Shown: positions 26,592 through 36,172 of the stretch, piece by piece
How the letters are laid out: each line of letters starts with the position of its first letter
How positions within the stretch are numbered: position 1 is the first letter of the stretch
NCBI GenBank assembly: GCA_025056565.1
Contig: JANWWA010000009.1
Coordinates: forward strand, 61,461 to 125,460
Direction: 5' to 3'
From: Chloroherpetonaceae bacterium
GTDB taxonomy: Bacteria; Bacteroidota; Chlorobiia; Chlorobiales; Thermochlorobacteraceae
DNA: 64,000 nt
The notes under the pieces: generated by a model
Told to the model about the DNA's origin: nothing
Seen by the model: only the letters and a program-made list of their open reading frames with translations
Databases searched by the model: none
Program-made: the position numbers and the translations under genes

Positions 26592-28388
26592 ATGCAACGC
26601 CGCTACCAGCATCTGGCCTACCTTGCCTTGCTGTTCGCCGTTTGCTTTTCCTGCCAAGTAAGTGCGCCGACCGTGGAAGAACGCATTACAGAGATTATGT
26701 CAAAGATGACGCTCGATGAAAAAATCGGGCAGATGGTGATGGTAGGCATCCAATACTTGGAAAGCCCAACAGATGTGGAGAAGTATTTTCTGGGTAGCGT
26801 AGTAGCCAGTGCAGCGTATTACCCTAAGCCAAATTCAAACACAGCAAAAGACTGGGCAGATCTAAATGACACGCTGCAGAGCTACGCACTTCGGACAAGG
26901 CTCAAAATTCCGCTGCTTTCAGCGATTGATGCGGTGCATGGTAATGCGTTGGTCTATGGCGCAACCGTCTTTCCGCATAATATCGGAATGGGGGCGGTAG
27001 CAGATGTGCGCCTCATTGAGCAAGTAGCAGAAGCCACTGCAAAAGAGATGCGGGCAGCAGGGTTTACTTGGAATCTTGCTCCCTGTGCAGCGGTCGCCCG
27101 CGATGAACGATGGGGACGAACCGTTGAGTCTTACTCGGAACTGCCAGAACAAACAGCTCAATGCGTGGCGGCAGCAGTAAGGGGCTATCAAGGCAAAATG
27201 CTGGGCGAAAGCGGTGTGGTCGCATGCGCAAAACACTTTGTAGGCGATGGGGCGACACGCGAAGGCATCAATGAAGGAGATATTGAAATTGATGGCAAGG
27301 CGCTACGTGCTATCCATTTCCCACCCTACCAAGCAGCCATTCAAGCAGGCGTAGGCTCTATTATGCTCTCTTACAGCCGCTTCAATGGCGAGAAAATTCA
27401 TGGGCAGAAATACTTGATTCAATCGGTCTTGAAAGAGGAACTGAATTTTCAAGGCATTGTCGTCTCCGATTGGGGAGGAATCTACGAGATAGCCAGCGAT
27501 ACGGTTGACTGCATTGAAAGGGCAATTTCAGCTGGAATTGACGTGGTGATGCTGCCAGCTAATTACAAAGAGTTTATCACCATTCTACGCACATTGGTGC
27601 GCCAGCAGAGGATTTCTCCGAAGCGCATTGATGATGCCGTGCGGCGCGTTCTTCGCGTCAAACTCTCTTTGGGTCTATTCGAACAGCCGTTTGCAAAACG
27701 AGAGTGGCTGGAAAAAGTCGGTAGCGAGGAACACCGAGCATTGGCGCGCCGTGCGGTGCAAGCCTCCACAGTTCTACTCAAAAACGAGGACAAGTTGCTG
27801 CCGCTGCGCAAAGACATTCCACGCATTCACGTCGCTGGAAAGAGCGCAAACAGCTTAGCCAATCAATGCGGGGGCTGGACAGTGGACTTTAGCGATTTCA
27901 CCAAAGTGCCCGATAGCATTGCCTTCGGCAACACTTTCTACCAAGCCCTAAGGAGAACAGTGAGTGCAAACACAACCATAAGCTACTCGCCCGATGGCAC
28001 AGGGGCAACGGGTTCAACCGTTGCGATTGTCTTCATCGGCGAGACACCTTACACCGAAGTGGATGGCGATACACCAAACCCAACACTGCCAGAAGAAGAC
28101 TTGATTGTACTGCGCAATGTAGCCGCATCAGGCGTGCCAATTATTGCCGTGCTAGTAACAGGCAGACCGCTTTTGCTGGGTGAAGCACTGGCGCAATCCA
28201 AAGCGTTTTTGGTCGCATGGCTGCCCGGCACTGAAGCACAAGGACTGATTGACATAATCTTCGGAGATGCGAGACCCACAGGCAAACTCTCACACAGCTT
28301 CCCAAGAACGTTGCAGCAAGTGCCCTTCAATGTGGGTGAAAGCAAGGGGGAACCTCTTTTCAAAGCAGGGGACGGTTTAAGCTACTAA
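26592..28388 (+). CDS. Glycoside hydrolase family 3 beta-glycosidase, exported
   Basis: A 598-residue enzyme with an N-terminal hydrophobic segment ending in cysteine (YLALLFAVCFSC), consistent with export or lipidation, although the lipobox is weak. The catalytic (alpha/beta)8 domain runs from about residue 30 to 360, with MTLDEKIGQMVMVG, AIDAVHGNAL, AKHFVGDG and the nucleophile in VVSDWGGI (Asp about 293). The C-terminal alpha/beta sandwich (about 395-590) shows AVQASTVLLKNEDKLLPL and WLPGTEAQGLIDIIFGDARP. The likely role is release of glucose or similar sugars from beta-glucosides. The frame is open to a TTG at 26574, but ATG 26592 is preferred. Confidence 0.92.
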   Translation: MQRRYQHLAYLALLFAVCFSCQVSAPTVEERITEIMSKMTLDEKIGQMVMVGIQYLESPTDVEKYFLGSVVASAAYYPKPNSNTAKDWADLNDTLQSYALRTRLKIPLLSAIDAVHGNALVYGATVFPHNIGMGAVADVRLIEQVAEATAKEMRAAGFTWNLAPCAAVARDERWGRTVESYSELPEQTAQCVAAAVRGYQGKMLGESGVVACAKHFVGDGATREGINEGDIEIDGKALRAIHFPPYQAAIQAGVGSIMLSYSRFNGEKIHGQKYLIQSVLKEELNFQGIVVSDWGGIYEIASDTVDCIERAISAGIDVVMLPANYKEFITILRTLVRQQRISPKRIDDAVRRVLRVKLSLGLFEQPFAKREWLEKVGSEEHRALARRAVQASTVLLKNEDKLLPLRKDIPRIHVAGKSANSLANQCGGWTVDFSDFTKVPDSIAFGNTFYQALRRTVSANTTISYSPDGTGATGSTVAIVFIGETPYTEVDGDTPNPTLPEEDLIVLRNVAASGVPIIAVLVTGRPLLLGEALAQSKAFLVAWLPGTEAQGLIDIIFGDARPTGKLSHSFPRTLQQVPFNVGESKGEPLFKAGDGLSY

Positions 28389-28762
28389 GTTATGGTGCGA
28401 TGCATCAGGCTAAATGGCGCGCATTTGTCTCCCTGCTGCAGTGATGCTTCACTATGCTGCGTTGCGTCCGCATCCTGCAAGAGAAAGAAGAAATGGTTCG
28501 CTACGCATCTAAGAGCAGCTTGCCGAAAGCCCTAACCCTTTTCAACTGCTTTTGTAAGTGGAATGCGGGGCAATTCAACTGTTGTTTAAGTTCTATGACC
28601 TTGTTAGCATAAGCTAAGAGCACTTTGCTAACTTCGATCTTGCTGCTCAATTCTTGCTTCTTGCGTATTATTGCCCCTTTTAGGGAATTCGCGTGCAGTG
28701 CAGGTGAGACGCAAATTGCAACGAAAGATGGCACGAAGAGCATCCAAAATCACTCGGTAGCT
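28389..28762. other. Intergenic region upstream of uvrB, no supported gene
   Basis: These 374 bases separate the GH3 gene from uvrB. A leftward open frame of 80 codons (28501-28743) starts with a short hydrophobic stretch, but it has no recognisable homology pattern or ribosome-binding site and I do not call it. No strong promoter for uvrB was found; TATTAT at 28666 lacks a well-spaced -35. Confidence 0.4.
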
Positions 28763-30814
28763 ATGAGTATTCTCTCTGCCAACCGCAAGTTTGAATTGGT
28801 CAGTGACTATGAACCCAGAGGCGACCAGCCTAAGGCAATTCGGGAACTGACCGAAGGCATTCTAAGAGGTGAGAAATATCAAACGCTGTTGGGAGTAACA
28901 GGTTCAGGCAAGACCTTTACGATTTCCAATGTCATTGCAAATGTCAATAAGCCAACGCTGGTGATTTCGCACAATAAGACGCTGGCGGCCCAGCTCTATG
29001 GTGAATTCAAGCAGTTCTTCCCAAACAACGCTGTAGAGTATTTCATTAGCTACTACGACTTCTATCAGCCTGAGGCCTACATTCCTGCCACCGATAAATA
29101 CATTGCCAAAGATTTTCGCATCAATGATGAAATCGACCGCTTGAGATTGCGAGCAACCAGTGCGCTGCTATCGGGTCGGCGTGATGTGATTGTGGTCAGT
29201 TCAGTTAGCTGCATTTATGGTTTAGGGTCGCCAGATGAGTGGACAGCGCAGATTATCTTTCTCGAGCAAGGAATGAAGCGCACGCGTAAGAGTCTTTTGC
29301 AGGAACTGGTCGCTATTCACTACACGCGTAACGACACGGAGCTTGGGCGCGGCAAGTTTCGCGTGCGCGGCGATAGCATAGATGTCTTCCCGGCCTACGA
29401 AGATTTTGGCGTGCGCATTGAATTTTTTGGTGATGAAATTGACCGCCTCTACACGCTTGACCCCAAAACAGGCAATGTCATTGAGCCAATTCAAAGCATT
29501 ACCATCTACCCGGCAAAGCAATTTGTGACAATGGAAGAAAACTTGCATCGAGCCATGCGTGACATTCAGAAAGAATTGGCGTGGCGACTCAGCGTATTGC
29601 GTGAAGAAGGTAAATTCGTGGAAGCGCAGCGCTTGGAAGAGCGCACCAAATACGACCTTGAAATGATGCGTGAGCTTGGCTATTGCTCAGGCATTGAAAA
29701 TTACTCACGGCATCTATCAGGGCGCAAAGAAGGCGAGCGCCCATATTGCTTGTTTGACTACTTCCCGAAAGATTTTTTGGTGGTGATTGATGAATCTCAT
29801 GTGACGATTCCGCAGATTCGTGCAATGTATTCAGGCGACCGCCAGCGCAAAATGACATTGGTAGAACACGGTTTTCGCTTGCCATCGGCTTTGGATAACC
29901 GACCGCTGAAGTTCGAGGAATTTGAGGAGCTTTGTCCGCAAACGATTTATGTCAGTGCTACACCCGGCGAGTATGAACTGCGCAAATGTGGCGGAGTGGT
30001 CGTAGAGCAAATTATCCGTCCAACAGGCTTGTTAGACCCAGAAATTGAAGTGCGTCCAGTGAAAAATCAAATTGACGACCTGTTGGAGGAAATTCGTCAG
30101 CGAGCTGCAGAAGGGGACAAGGTCTTGGTGCTCACGCTGACCAAACGAATGTCAGAAGATTTGCAAGACTATTTAGAAAAGATTGGCGTGCGCTGCCAAT
30201 ACTTGCACTCAGAGGTAAAGGCGCTGGACCGAGTGCAGATTTTGCGCGATCTACGCACCAATGAGTTTGATGTGCTAATTGGCGTCAATCTGCTCCGTGA
30301 AGGGTTGGACTTGCCTGAAGTCTCACTGGTTGCCATTCTGGATGCCGATAAGGAAGGCTTTTTGCGTGATAGAAAATCGCTCTTGCAGATTGCAGGACGA
30401 GCGGCGCGAAATGCCAAGGGGAAAGTAATTCTGTATGCTGATACCATCACCGCGTCTATGCGATATGTGATTGACGAAACCCATCGCCGCCGTCAGCTCC
30501 AGCAAGCCTACAACGAAGCAAATGGCATCGTGCCACAGACGATTAAGAAATCACTTGAGCAAGTGATGACCAGCACAAGTGTTGCCGATGCCAACCGAAA
30601 ACTGCAAAAAGAGCGATTGCGCATTCAGAGCTTCAATCCTGAAAATGTGCTAGCACAAGTGATGCGTCAGATGACGCAAGAGGAAAAACTTGAGATGCTG
30701 GCACAGATGTATGCTGAAATGCAGGACGCAGCAGAGAAAACCGAATACGAGAAAGCCGCCTACCTGCGTGATGAAATCGAGCGCCTGAAGGCAATGTGGG
30801 ACATCAAAGTCTGA
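28763..30814 (+). CDS. uvrB: Excinuclease ABC subunit B
   Basis: DNA-damage-verifying helicase-like subunit of UvrABC nucleotide excision repair. The 683 residues show Walker [11 protein letters not shown] (about 43-50), the beta-hairpin segment [37 protein letters not shown] (DEAD-like box), [20 protein letters not shown] and [10 protein letters not shown], and a C-terminal UVR coiled coil (about 640-680) that binds UvrC. The frame is open to 28625, but the family begins at ATG 28763 ([19 protein letters not shown]). Confidence 0.96.
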   Translation: MSILSANRKFELVSDYEPRGDQPKAIRELTEGILRGEKYQTLLGVTGSGKTFTISNVIANVNKPTLVISHNKTLAAQLYGEFKQFFPNNAVEYFISYYDFYQPEAYIPATDKYIAKDFRINDEIDRLRLRATSALLSGRRDVIVVSSVSCIYGLGSPDEWTAQIIFLEQGMKRTRKSLLQELVAIHYTRNDTELGRGKFRVRGDSIDVFPAYEDFGVRIEFFGDEIDRLYTLDPKTGNVIEPIQSITIYPAKQFVTMEENLHRAMRDIQKELAWRLSVLREEGKFVEAQRLEERTKYDLEMMRELGYCSGIENYSRHLSGRKEGERPYCLFDYFPKDFLVVIDESHVTIPQIRAMYSGDRQRKMTLVEHGFRLPSALDNRPLKFEEFEELCPQTIYVSATPGEYELRKCGGVVVEQIIRPTGLLDPEIEVRPVKNQIDDLLEEIRQRAAEGDKVLVLTLTKRMSEDLQDYLEKIGVRCQYLHSEVKALDRVQILRDLRTNEFDVLIGVNLLREGLDLPEVSLVAILDADKEGFLRDRKSLLQIAGRAARNAKGKVILYADTITASMRYVIDETHRRRQLQQAYNEANGIVPQTIKKSLEQVMTSTSVADANRKLQKERLRIQSFNPENVLAQVMRQMTQEEKLEMLAQMYAEMQDAAEKTEYEKAAYLRDEIERLKAMWDIKV

Positions 30815-30852
30815 ATCGCAAACACAGTTATTAACCCTAAACCTATCAGCAA

Positions 30853-31200
30853 ATGAAAATCCCAGTCATCGTTCAGACAAGCGTGCTCCTTGCGATTTCG
30901 AACCTTTTTATGCTGTATGCGTGGTATGGGCATCTGAAGAATCTGGGCGATAAAGCGTGGTATGTGGCTGCACTGGTCAGTTGGTGTATTGCACTCTTTG
31001 AGTATCTCATTCAAGTGCCGGCTAATCGTATTGGTTTTACGGAGTATAGTGTGGCGCAGCTTAAAATTCTGCAAGAGGCAATTTCACTGACCGTGTTTGT
31101 GCCGTTTGCAGTGCTTTATATGAAACAGCCTGTGAAGCTGGACTATCTGTGGGCAGCACTCTGTATTTTTGCAGCGGTCTATTTCATCTTTCGCTCATAA
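30853..31200 (+). CDS. DUF486 / DMT-family small membrane protein
   Basis: A 115-residue inner-membrane protein with four hydrophobic helices (about 5-25, 37-55, 68-90, 95-113). The conserved core FMLYAWYGHL and CIALFEYLIQVPANRIG identifies the DUF486 family, which is distantly related to small multidrug-resistance-type drug/metabolite transporters. The substrate is unknown. It lies 38 bases after uvrB and 3 bases before a methyltransferase gene. Confidence 0.88.
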   Translation: MKIPVIVQTSVLLAISNLFMLYAWYGHLKNLGDKAWYVAALVSWCIALFEYLIQVPANRIGFTEYSVAQLKILQEAISLTVFVPFAVLYMKQPVKLDYLWAALCIFAAVYFIFRS

Positions 31201-31203
31201 CGC

Positions 31204-32031
31204 ATGCAATACGACCCAATTAAGCGTAGCTTGGGCAAGGTCTTCGGCAAAACACCCTTTCTGCGCAAAGTCTTTTACCGCTTGCTGGATTGGCTTTTTT
31301 TGCGCACATGGTATGTGCATCGCGAGCTGAAAGCGTGGGCAAAGGCGCAGCAAAACGGTGCATGCATTTTAGACGCAGGCGCAGGCTTTGGGCAGTATGT
31401 CTATTTCCTGTCACGCCTCAATCCAGCGTGGCAAATCCTTGCCGTCGATGTGAAGGCTGAGCAGGTAGAGGATTGCAATCGATTTTTCCAAGCAATCGGC
31501 AAGCAGAATGTGACATTTAAAACCGCTGACCTGACCGCATTCTGCCAACCTGATGCATTCGACCTTGTGCTCACGATTGATGTGATGGAACACATTGAAG
31601 ATGATATAAGGGTGTTTAAAAACCTCTTTAACTCAATGAAGAAAGGCGGTCTCCTAATTATCTCCACACCGTCCGACAAAGGTGGCTCTGATGCACAGCA
31701 TAGCCACGAGGAGCCTCATAATGAAGCACACGGTTTCATTGACGAACATGTGCGCGACGGCTACAGCATTGAGGATATTCAGCAAAAATTAGCTACAGCA
31801 GGCTTCCAGCGCATTGAAGCCCACTACACCTATGGCAAGCCGGGAAGCATAGCGTGGCGACTGTCTATAAAATACCCAATTCAACTTTTGGGCATCTCGC
31901 AAATTTTCTTCGTTCTCCTACCAGTCTACTACCTCTTTGTGTATCCGATTGCACTGGTGCTAAACTACTTGGATATGAACATCACACATCGAAGCGGAAC
32001 AGGCTTGCTCGTAAAGGCTTGGAAACTCTAA
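31204..32031 (+). CDS. Class I SAM-dependent methyltransferase with C-terminal hydrophobic segment
   Basis: A 275-residue Rossmann methyltransferase. Motif I is ILDAGAGFGQYVYFL (about 57-71), followed by the acidic ILAVDVKAEQVEDC and DLVLTIDVMEHIEDD (motif IV region), then GGLLIISTPSD. Residues about 220-260 are strongly hydrophobic (QIFFVLLPVYYLFVYPIALVL), suggesting membrane attachment. The substrate cannot be told from sequence; lipid or quinone-like acceptors are possible. It begins 3 bases after the DUF486 gene. Confidence 0.85.
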   Translation: MQYDPIKRSLGKVFGKTPFLRKVFYRLLDWLFLRTWYVHRELKAWAKAQQNGACILDAGAGFGQYVYFLSRLNPAWQILAVDVKAEQVEDCNRFFQAIGKQNVTFKTADLTAFCQPDAFDLVLTIDVMEHIEDDIRVFKNLFNSMKKGGLLIISTPSDKGGSDAQHSHEEPHNEAHGFIDEHVRDGYSIEDIQQKLATAGFQRIEAHYTYGKPGSIAWRLSIKYPIQLLGISQIFFVLLPVYYLFVYPIALVLNYLDMNITHRSGTGLLVKAWKL

Positions 32032-32358
32032 ACCGAGCTGCTTCTCTAAATGCCATTGCGATGTGCTTCAATTCCAGCGTGGATGTAAAAATTTGCGCCA
32101 ACACTGAATCTCTCGTGTGAAGGAAATGTTCCCAAGGAGCGCACTGAATCGGAAAGAAGAGCAGTAAGTTCGAATTCGCCACTGCGGCACGCGTATGCAG
32201 GTCCTACAAGCCGACAAGACACATCAGAGCGCCTAAGTTTCCGTAGAGTTGGTAGTTAGAATGCTTCTCAGTAGAAAATCCGTGGCAGTACACGACCTGC
32301 CTCCCTATACCTTTGCTACGCATGTTGTCATAGTAGAGTAACCCAAACTACAACCACA
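32032..32358. other. Intergenic region, no gene seen; promoter-like TACCTTTG
   Basis: These 327 bases carry no frame I can support. TACCTTTG at 32308-32315 fits the TAnnTTTG element described for Bacteroidota promoters and lies 44 bases before the next start, without an obvious -35 partner. Confidence 0.4.
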
Positions 32359-32897
32359 ATGAAGACGAAAGTATTTTTCCCCGCAGCGCTGATAGTGGCG
32401 TTAATGATAGCACAGACTTGTGTGGCACAAGAAGAAGTGCGTTACATTAAGACAGGCAAGATGTTTTTACAAGGTAACATCGGGTATGGCGGTGGGGCGT
32501 TCATCGCCGTCGGTGCAAGTTTCCCGCTGGTGCCTCAGGTCAACTTCGAGTATATCCTCGCTGATGAGGCTTTTGGTGAAAAGTCTGGCTCGGTAGGGCT
32601 GGGCGGAGTAGGTGCATTAGGGCTTTACTCGGTAGAAGGCTCAAGTGTCACAGCATTTGTTATCGGTGCTCAAGGTAATTACCACTTTGTGCCGAAGGCA
32701 AGGTTCGACCCCTACGTCGGTTTGATGCTTGGATTTTACACATACTCCTACACTGTTGGAAGATTCAATTTTAGTTACAGTGGTCTCGGATGGAGCGCCC
32801 ACGCAGGTGCAAATTATTCAGTAATAGCTTTGGTCTGCATGGTCGCATCGGCTATGGAGTGGCAATCATTAGTGTAGGTTTGACGGTTGGATTCTGA
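32359..32897 (+). pseudogene. Outer-membrane barrel protein with a frameshift near its 3' end
   Basis: The gene starts at ATG 32359 with a signal peptide (VFFPAALIVALMIAQTCVAQ) and strands of a small barrel (MFLQGNIGYGGGAFIAVGA, YVGLMLGFYTYSYTVG). In its own frame it ends at 32877 with a non-barrel tail. Shifting one base at about 32818-32822 gives NSFGLHGRIGYGVAIISVGL and then TVGF and a stop at 32895-32897, a textbook barrel end with a terminal Phe. One lost base explains the difference. It is either a real mutation or a sequencing error in this single spot. Confidence 0.6.
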
Positions 32898-33019
32898 CCT
32901 AAAAGTGCTATATGTGTCCAACCCCCTACATTTTATGTTGCGGAATACGCTGCGGGTAATACCAAGCGCTACAATGCGCAATAGGTGTTACTCGCAGCAA
33001 GCATCAGAACGATAAGCTC

Positions 33020-33259
33020 CTAACTCTTTTCATAAGTCGCTCCGGTCCAGCCTTGCAGTGCTTCTTTCTCCAAGCGTTTAGCTGCAAGCTGCTGTTGTGC
33101 CGCAATTCGTTCCACTTGCATTTCTGCAAGAGTAGGTAACCGCTTGCCATCACGATACAGTAGCCCATCTTCGAAGCGAAGTTCTGCCAGCAGCTCTGTG
33201 CTAAAGACACCTTTTTGCTGATTTGGTTCAAGCTTAGGCTCTGAAATCATCTTTGGCAT
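33020..33259 (-). CDS. Small hypothetical protein
   Basis: A 79-residue soluble, charged product. The central part ELLAELRFEDGLLYRDGKRL is followed by an Ala/Glu/Gln-rich helix (ERIAAQQQLAAKRLEKEAL). No domain is recognised and no membrane segment or signal is visible. The ATG at 33259 is chosen because the upstream extension in the same frame looks like low-quality translated intergenic DNA. It stands alone between two rightward genes, so it may not be a real gene. Confidence 0.4.
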   Translation of the reverse strand: MPKMISEPKLEPNQQKGVFSTELLAELRFEDGLLYRDGKRLPTLAEMQVERIAAQQQLAAKRLEKEALQGWTGATYEKS

Positions 33260-33500
33260 AGCAGCTCTCGATTCATTGTGCTGTGCGTCATTGCACAATG
33301 ATATTGCAACCCTTGCTGGGCATATACAAGAGCGAAAAGGAAAGTGCAAGGGCGAGAAAAACTGGACCTGACACACAAGAGCAAAACTGTATTCTCTTGA
33401 CTTGTGCTGGAAACGATTTTCTTGCAAATTTGCATTCTTTCCCTGAGCACCTTTTTCCAAGCAATGAAAAATTACAATTTTTGAGCAAGTGAATAACTAT

Positions 33501-34295
33501 ATGCTAATTTACGCACTTTCGCTAATTGCATTTACGGTTGGATTTAAGTCTGCTGCAGCATATTTAGACAACGAGGATGCCTTGAAGAAAATGGAGCCAG
33601 ACTTGCAAAAACTTTTGCAGTTAGGGGATTCGGCGTATCGAGCGTTTGACTACGATCTTGCGATTAAGTATTACGAAGAGGCACGCCAACTCTCTGGCAG
33701 CCCAGAAGTGCTGATGAAAATCTCTGATGCGTATTTTTTTGGAGGTTACCAGAAGCCGAAAGCAGAGCAAGAGAGAATGTATCTTAAAGCACGTGCCGTG
33801 CTACTGGAAGCCTTAAAGATGGATTCCACCAGCGCGGATATTGGCTCGGCCATCTACGCAAGGCTGGGTCAAGTAACAGGTCAGATTGCGCTTTTTCGTG
33901 GAGGGGAGGAAAAGATTAAACTGGGCTTGGAAATCAAACGATATGCCGATAAATCGCTCGCACTGAATCCGAATAATGCGATGGCAAATGCGATTTTAGG
34001 TATCTGGCATTACGAGCTGGCAAACTTAGACTTTTTCTCTCGGATGCTGGTTAGACTGTTTTTTGGCGGTGTGCCCGAAGGCAGTTTCGAGTATGCTGAG
34101 AAATATCTTGCCAAAGCAGTTTCACTCCAGCCTTCAGTGATTTACTACCGCAATGCCTACGCTAAAGCCTTAATTAAACTCGGGCGAGATGAAGAGGCTC
34201 GCAAGCAGCTAAAGGCGGCACTGGCACTCCCGATGATGGTTGCGGGCGATAAGCAAAATAAGCGCGAGTCCAAAGAATTGCTCGCACAGTTGTAG
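33501..34295 (+). CDS. TPR-repeat protein with signal peptide or membrane anchor
   Basis: A 264-residue protein with an N-terminal hydrophobic segment (LIYALSLIAFTVGFKSAAA) followed by tetratricopeptide-type helical pairs: LQLGDSAYRAFDYDLAIKYY (about 40-60), AKRYADKSLALNPNNAMANA-like repeats around 150-170 and EEARKQLKAALALP near the end. TPR proteins mediate protein-protein contacts; a specific partner is not evident. A GTG at 33489 is possible, but the ATG at 33501 is preferred. Confidence 0.8.
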   Translation: MLIYALSLIAFTVGFKSAAAYLDNEDALKKMEPDLQKLLQLGDSAYRAFDYDLAIKYYEEARQLSGSPEVLMKISDAYFFGGYQKPKAEQERMYLKARAVLLEALKMDSTSADIGSAIYARLGQVTGQIALFRGGEEKIKLGLEIKRYADKSLALNPNNAMANAILGIWHYELANLDFFSRMLVRLFFGGVPEGSFEYAEKYLAKAVSLQPSVIYYRNAYAKALIKLGRDEEARKQLKAALALPMMVAGDKQNKRESKELLAQL

Positions 34296-34335
34296 TAAGC
34301 TGCAAAGATGAACGGAGGCAACCCACAGCAGTGCT

Positions 34336-35712
34336 ATGAACATTGAAGTAGCCGTAATTGGTGCAGGACTTGCTGGTCTGTCAGCAGCCTATCGCTTGAA
34401 GCAAAGAAGGATTTCAGTCGCTGTGATAGAAGCAGCCTCACAAGTGGGTGGCAAGGTGCAATCATTGTCGCTAAATGGTTTCACATTTGATGTGGGACCG
34501 AACACAGTGCTGGAGTCAAATGAGGCGATAGCACGCTTGGTGACCGACTTAGAGCTGCGCAATGACATCATTTGGGCAAGCGCAGCTGCAAAAGCCCGAT
34601 ATATCTTGAAACGTGGTAAGCTGGTAGCGCTTTCGCCTTCACCCGCCTTGCTTTTTAGCCCACTGCTATCGCTGCCAGCAAAGTGGCGACTGCTGAAAGA
34701 ACCTTTCATACCACCTAGCCAGAGGCAAGAAACAGTTGCTGCGTTTTTTGAGCGTCGCTTTGGCAGAGAGGTGTTGGAGTATCTCATCGACCCATTTCTT
34801 GCAGGCACATTTGGTGCTCGCCCCGAAGATATCGCGCTGGAATCAGCCTTCCCTGTGCTGGCAGCTTGGGAACGGCAGTATGGAAGCGTGTTCAGAGGGG
34901 CACTGCAAGCGCGTAAGGGCAAAAAGGATACGAGAAGGTTTTCACGCAAGATGTTTTCATTCGCAGGCGGGTTTTACGAGGTTATTAGGCGCTTATCGGA
35001 GAAGCTATTGCCAGAACTATGGCTGAGCGCGCAGGTGCAGGCTATCACACGCAGCACGGAGGGCTTTCGCCTATCACTCATCCAAAAAGACAAACCCCAA
35101 ACACTGCTGGCAAAGCGACTGCTCTTTGCAACGCCTGCATCTGAGACAGCTAAGTTGCTCGAGCCGCTTGCGCCAGACTTAGCAAAGCGGCTTGCAGAAA
35201 TTCCATACTCACCGATTGCGCAAGTCTTCTTGGGCTATAAGTCAGGTAGCACACCACCACTAACAGGATTTGGTTTCCTTGTGCCAAGCATTGAGCGACG
35301 CAAGATTTTAGGTGCAGTGTTTAATCACGCAATTTTCCCGCAGCGGTATAACGATGTGGCGCTTACAGTGTTCATCGGTGGCTCACGTCAGCCTGAGCTG
35401 GTGGCGCTATCTGAAGCGGAGCTAACTGCACTGGCGTGCACGGAACTAAAAGAGATTCTTGGCATCTCGGCTACGCCGATTGCATCAGCCGTGGTGAGTT
35501 GGCCGGCTGCGATTCCACAGTATGGTTTATCCCATTCGGAGATTCTGAAGGCGGTCGCTGAATATGAACAGCGCTGCGGAGAGGTCTTTTTTGCGGGCAA
35601 CTGGCGCGGTGGCATTTCCGTGCCTGATACTGTACGTCAAGCCGAAGAAGTGGCGCAAGCAATTCTACGCACACTTGCGCCTGCACCCTCAACGCATCAA
35701 CTTGCGCACTAA
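34336..35712 (+). CDS. hemY: Oxygen-dependent protoporphyrinogen oxidase
   Basis: FAD enzyme oxidising protoporphyrinogen IX to protoporphyrin IX in haem and (bacterio)chlorophyll synthesis. The 458 residues begin with the dinucleotide-binding VAVIGAGLAGLSAAYRL, then VIEAASQVGGKVQSLSLNGF (GG doublet) and FDVGPNTVLESN. The middle has FLAGTFGARPEDIALESAFP and the C terminus has FFAGNWRGGISVPDTVRQAE, which binds FAD. The fold and length match HemY/PPO. The reaction uses O2. Its 3' end overlaps the convergent phosphatase gene by 24 bases. Confidence 0.9.
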   Translation: MNIEVAVIGAGLAGLSAAYRLKQRRISVAVIEAASQVGGKVQSLSLNGFTFDVGPNTVLESNEAIARLVTDLELRNDIIWASAAAKARYILKRGKLVALSPSPALLFSPLLSLPAKWRLLKEPFIPPSQRQETVAAFFERRFGREVLEYLIDPFLAGTFGARPEDIALESAFPVLAAWERQYGSVFRGALQARKGKKDTRRFSRKMFSFAGGFYEVIRRLSEKLLPELWLSAQVQAITRSTEGFRLSLIQKDKPQTLLAKRLLFATPASETAKLLEPLAPDLAKRLAEIPYSPIAQVFLGYKSGSTPPLTGFGFLVPSIERRKILGAVFNHAIFPQRYNDVALTVFIGGSRQPELVALSEAELTALACTELKEILGISATPIASAVVSWPAAIPQYGLSHSEILKAVAEYEQRCGEVFFAGNWRGGISVPDTVRQAEEVAQAILRTLAPAPSTHQLAH

Positions 35713-36147
35713 GGCAGCAACTTCACTTGGACTTTGCTCAGGATGATACGCTGCAAGAAAAGCGCGAATGTGCGCTCCAATCTCATCACGCAGTCGACGG
35801 TAGCGGGACTTGCTCTTCCCTGAAACGTCCTCAAAGCCCCAGTGCCCGCTGATAAGATTTGGCTGTGAATAAAGCCAAGATGGACACTCACGATACGCTG
35901 TGCTGCTCATCGTAATTAAGATGTCAATTGGGGTGTGACGCAAGGTCTCAATCTCTTGTGAGCGATATGATGCAATATCAATGCCAACATCACGCATTAC
36001 TTCCACGGCTAAGTCATCTACCTGACCATTTGGTAGAATGCCAGCACTGTAGGCAATAAAGTCAGACGAAAGATGCTCCAGCCAGCCTTTAGCCATCTGC
36101 GAGCGAATCGCATTTGCAGTGCAGAGAAAAAGAATAGAGCGTTTCAT
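35689..36147 (-). CDS. Low-molecular-weight tyrosine phosphatase / ArsC-like protein
   Basis: A 152-residue LMW-PTP fold protein. The P-loop CTANAIRSQM (nucleophile Cys about 9, Arg 15) is intact, and EVMRDVGIDIASYRSQEIET and GHWGFEDVSG match thioredoxin-coupled arsenate reductases. Those enzymes use Cys10, Cys82 and Cys89. Here the second is Ser (ITMSSTAYRECP, Ser81) while the third (Cys88) is kept. Phosphatase activity is therefore more likely than the three-cysteine arsenate reductase cycle. As the last gene of a leftward glycosyltransferase/aminotransferase cluster, it might regulate polysaccharide export like Wzb, but the sequence is closer to ArsC. The frame is open upstream, but ATG 36147 fits. 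Confidence 0.83.
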   Translation of the reverse strand: MKRSILFLCTANAIRSQMAKGWLEHLSSDFIAYSAGILPNGQVDDLAVEVMRDVGIDIASYRSQEIETLRHTPIDILITMSSTAYRECPSWLYSQPNLISGHWGFEDVSGKSKSRYRRLRDEIGAHIRAFLAAYHPEQSPSEVAALVRKLMR

Positions 36148-36172
36148 AGCTGACTTGATACTGGGTGCAAAC

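Noticed and set aside
28501..28743. Leftward 80-codon frame with a short hydrophobic start
   Set aside because: No family pattern, no ribosome-binding site, and it lies antisense to the uvrB leader.
28625..28762. N-terminal extension of uvrB by 46 codons
   Set aside because: The UvrB family begins at the ATG at 28763; the extension shows no conserved pattern.
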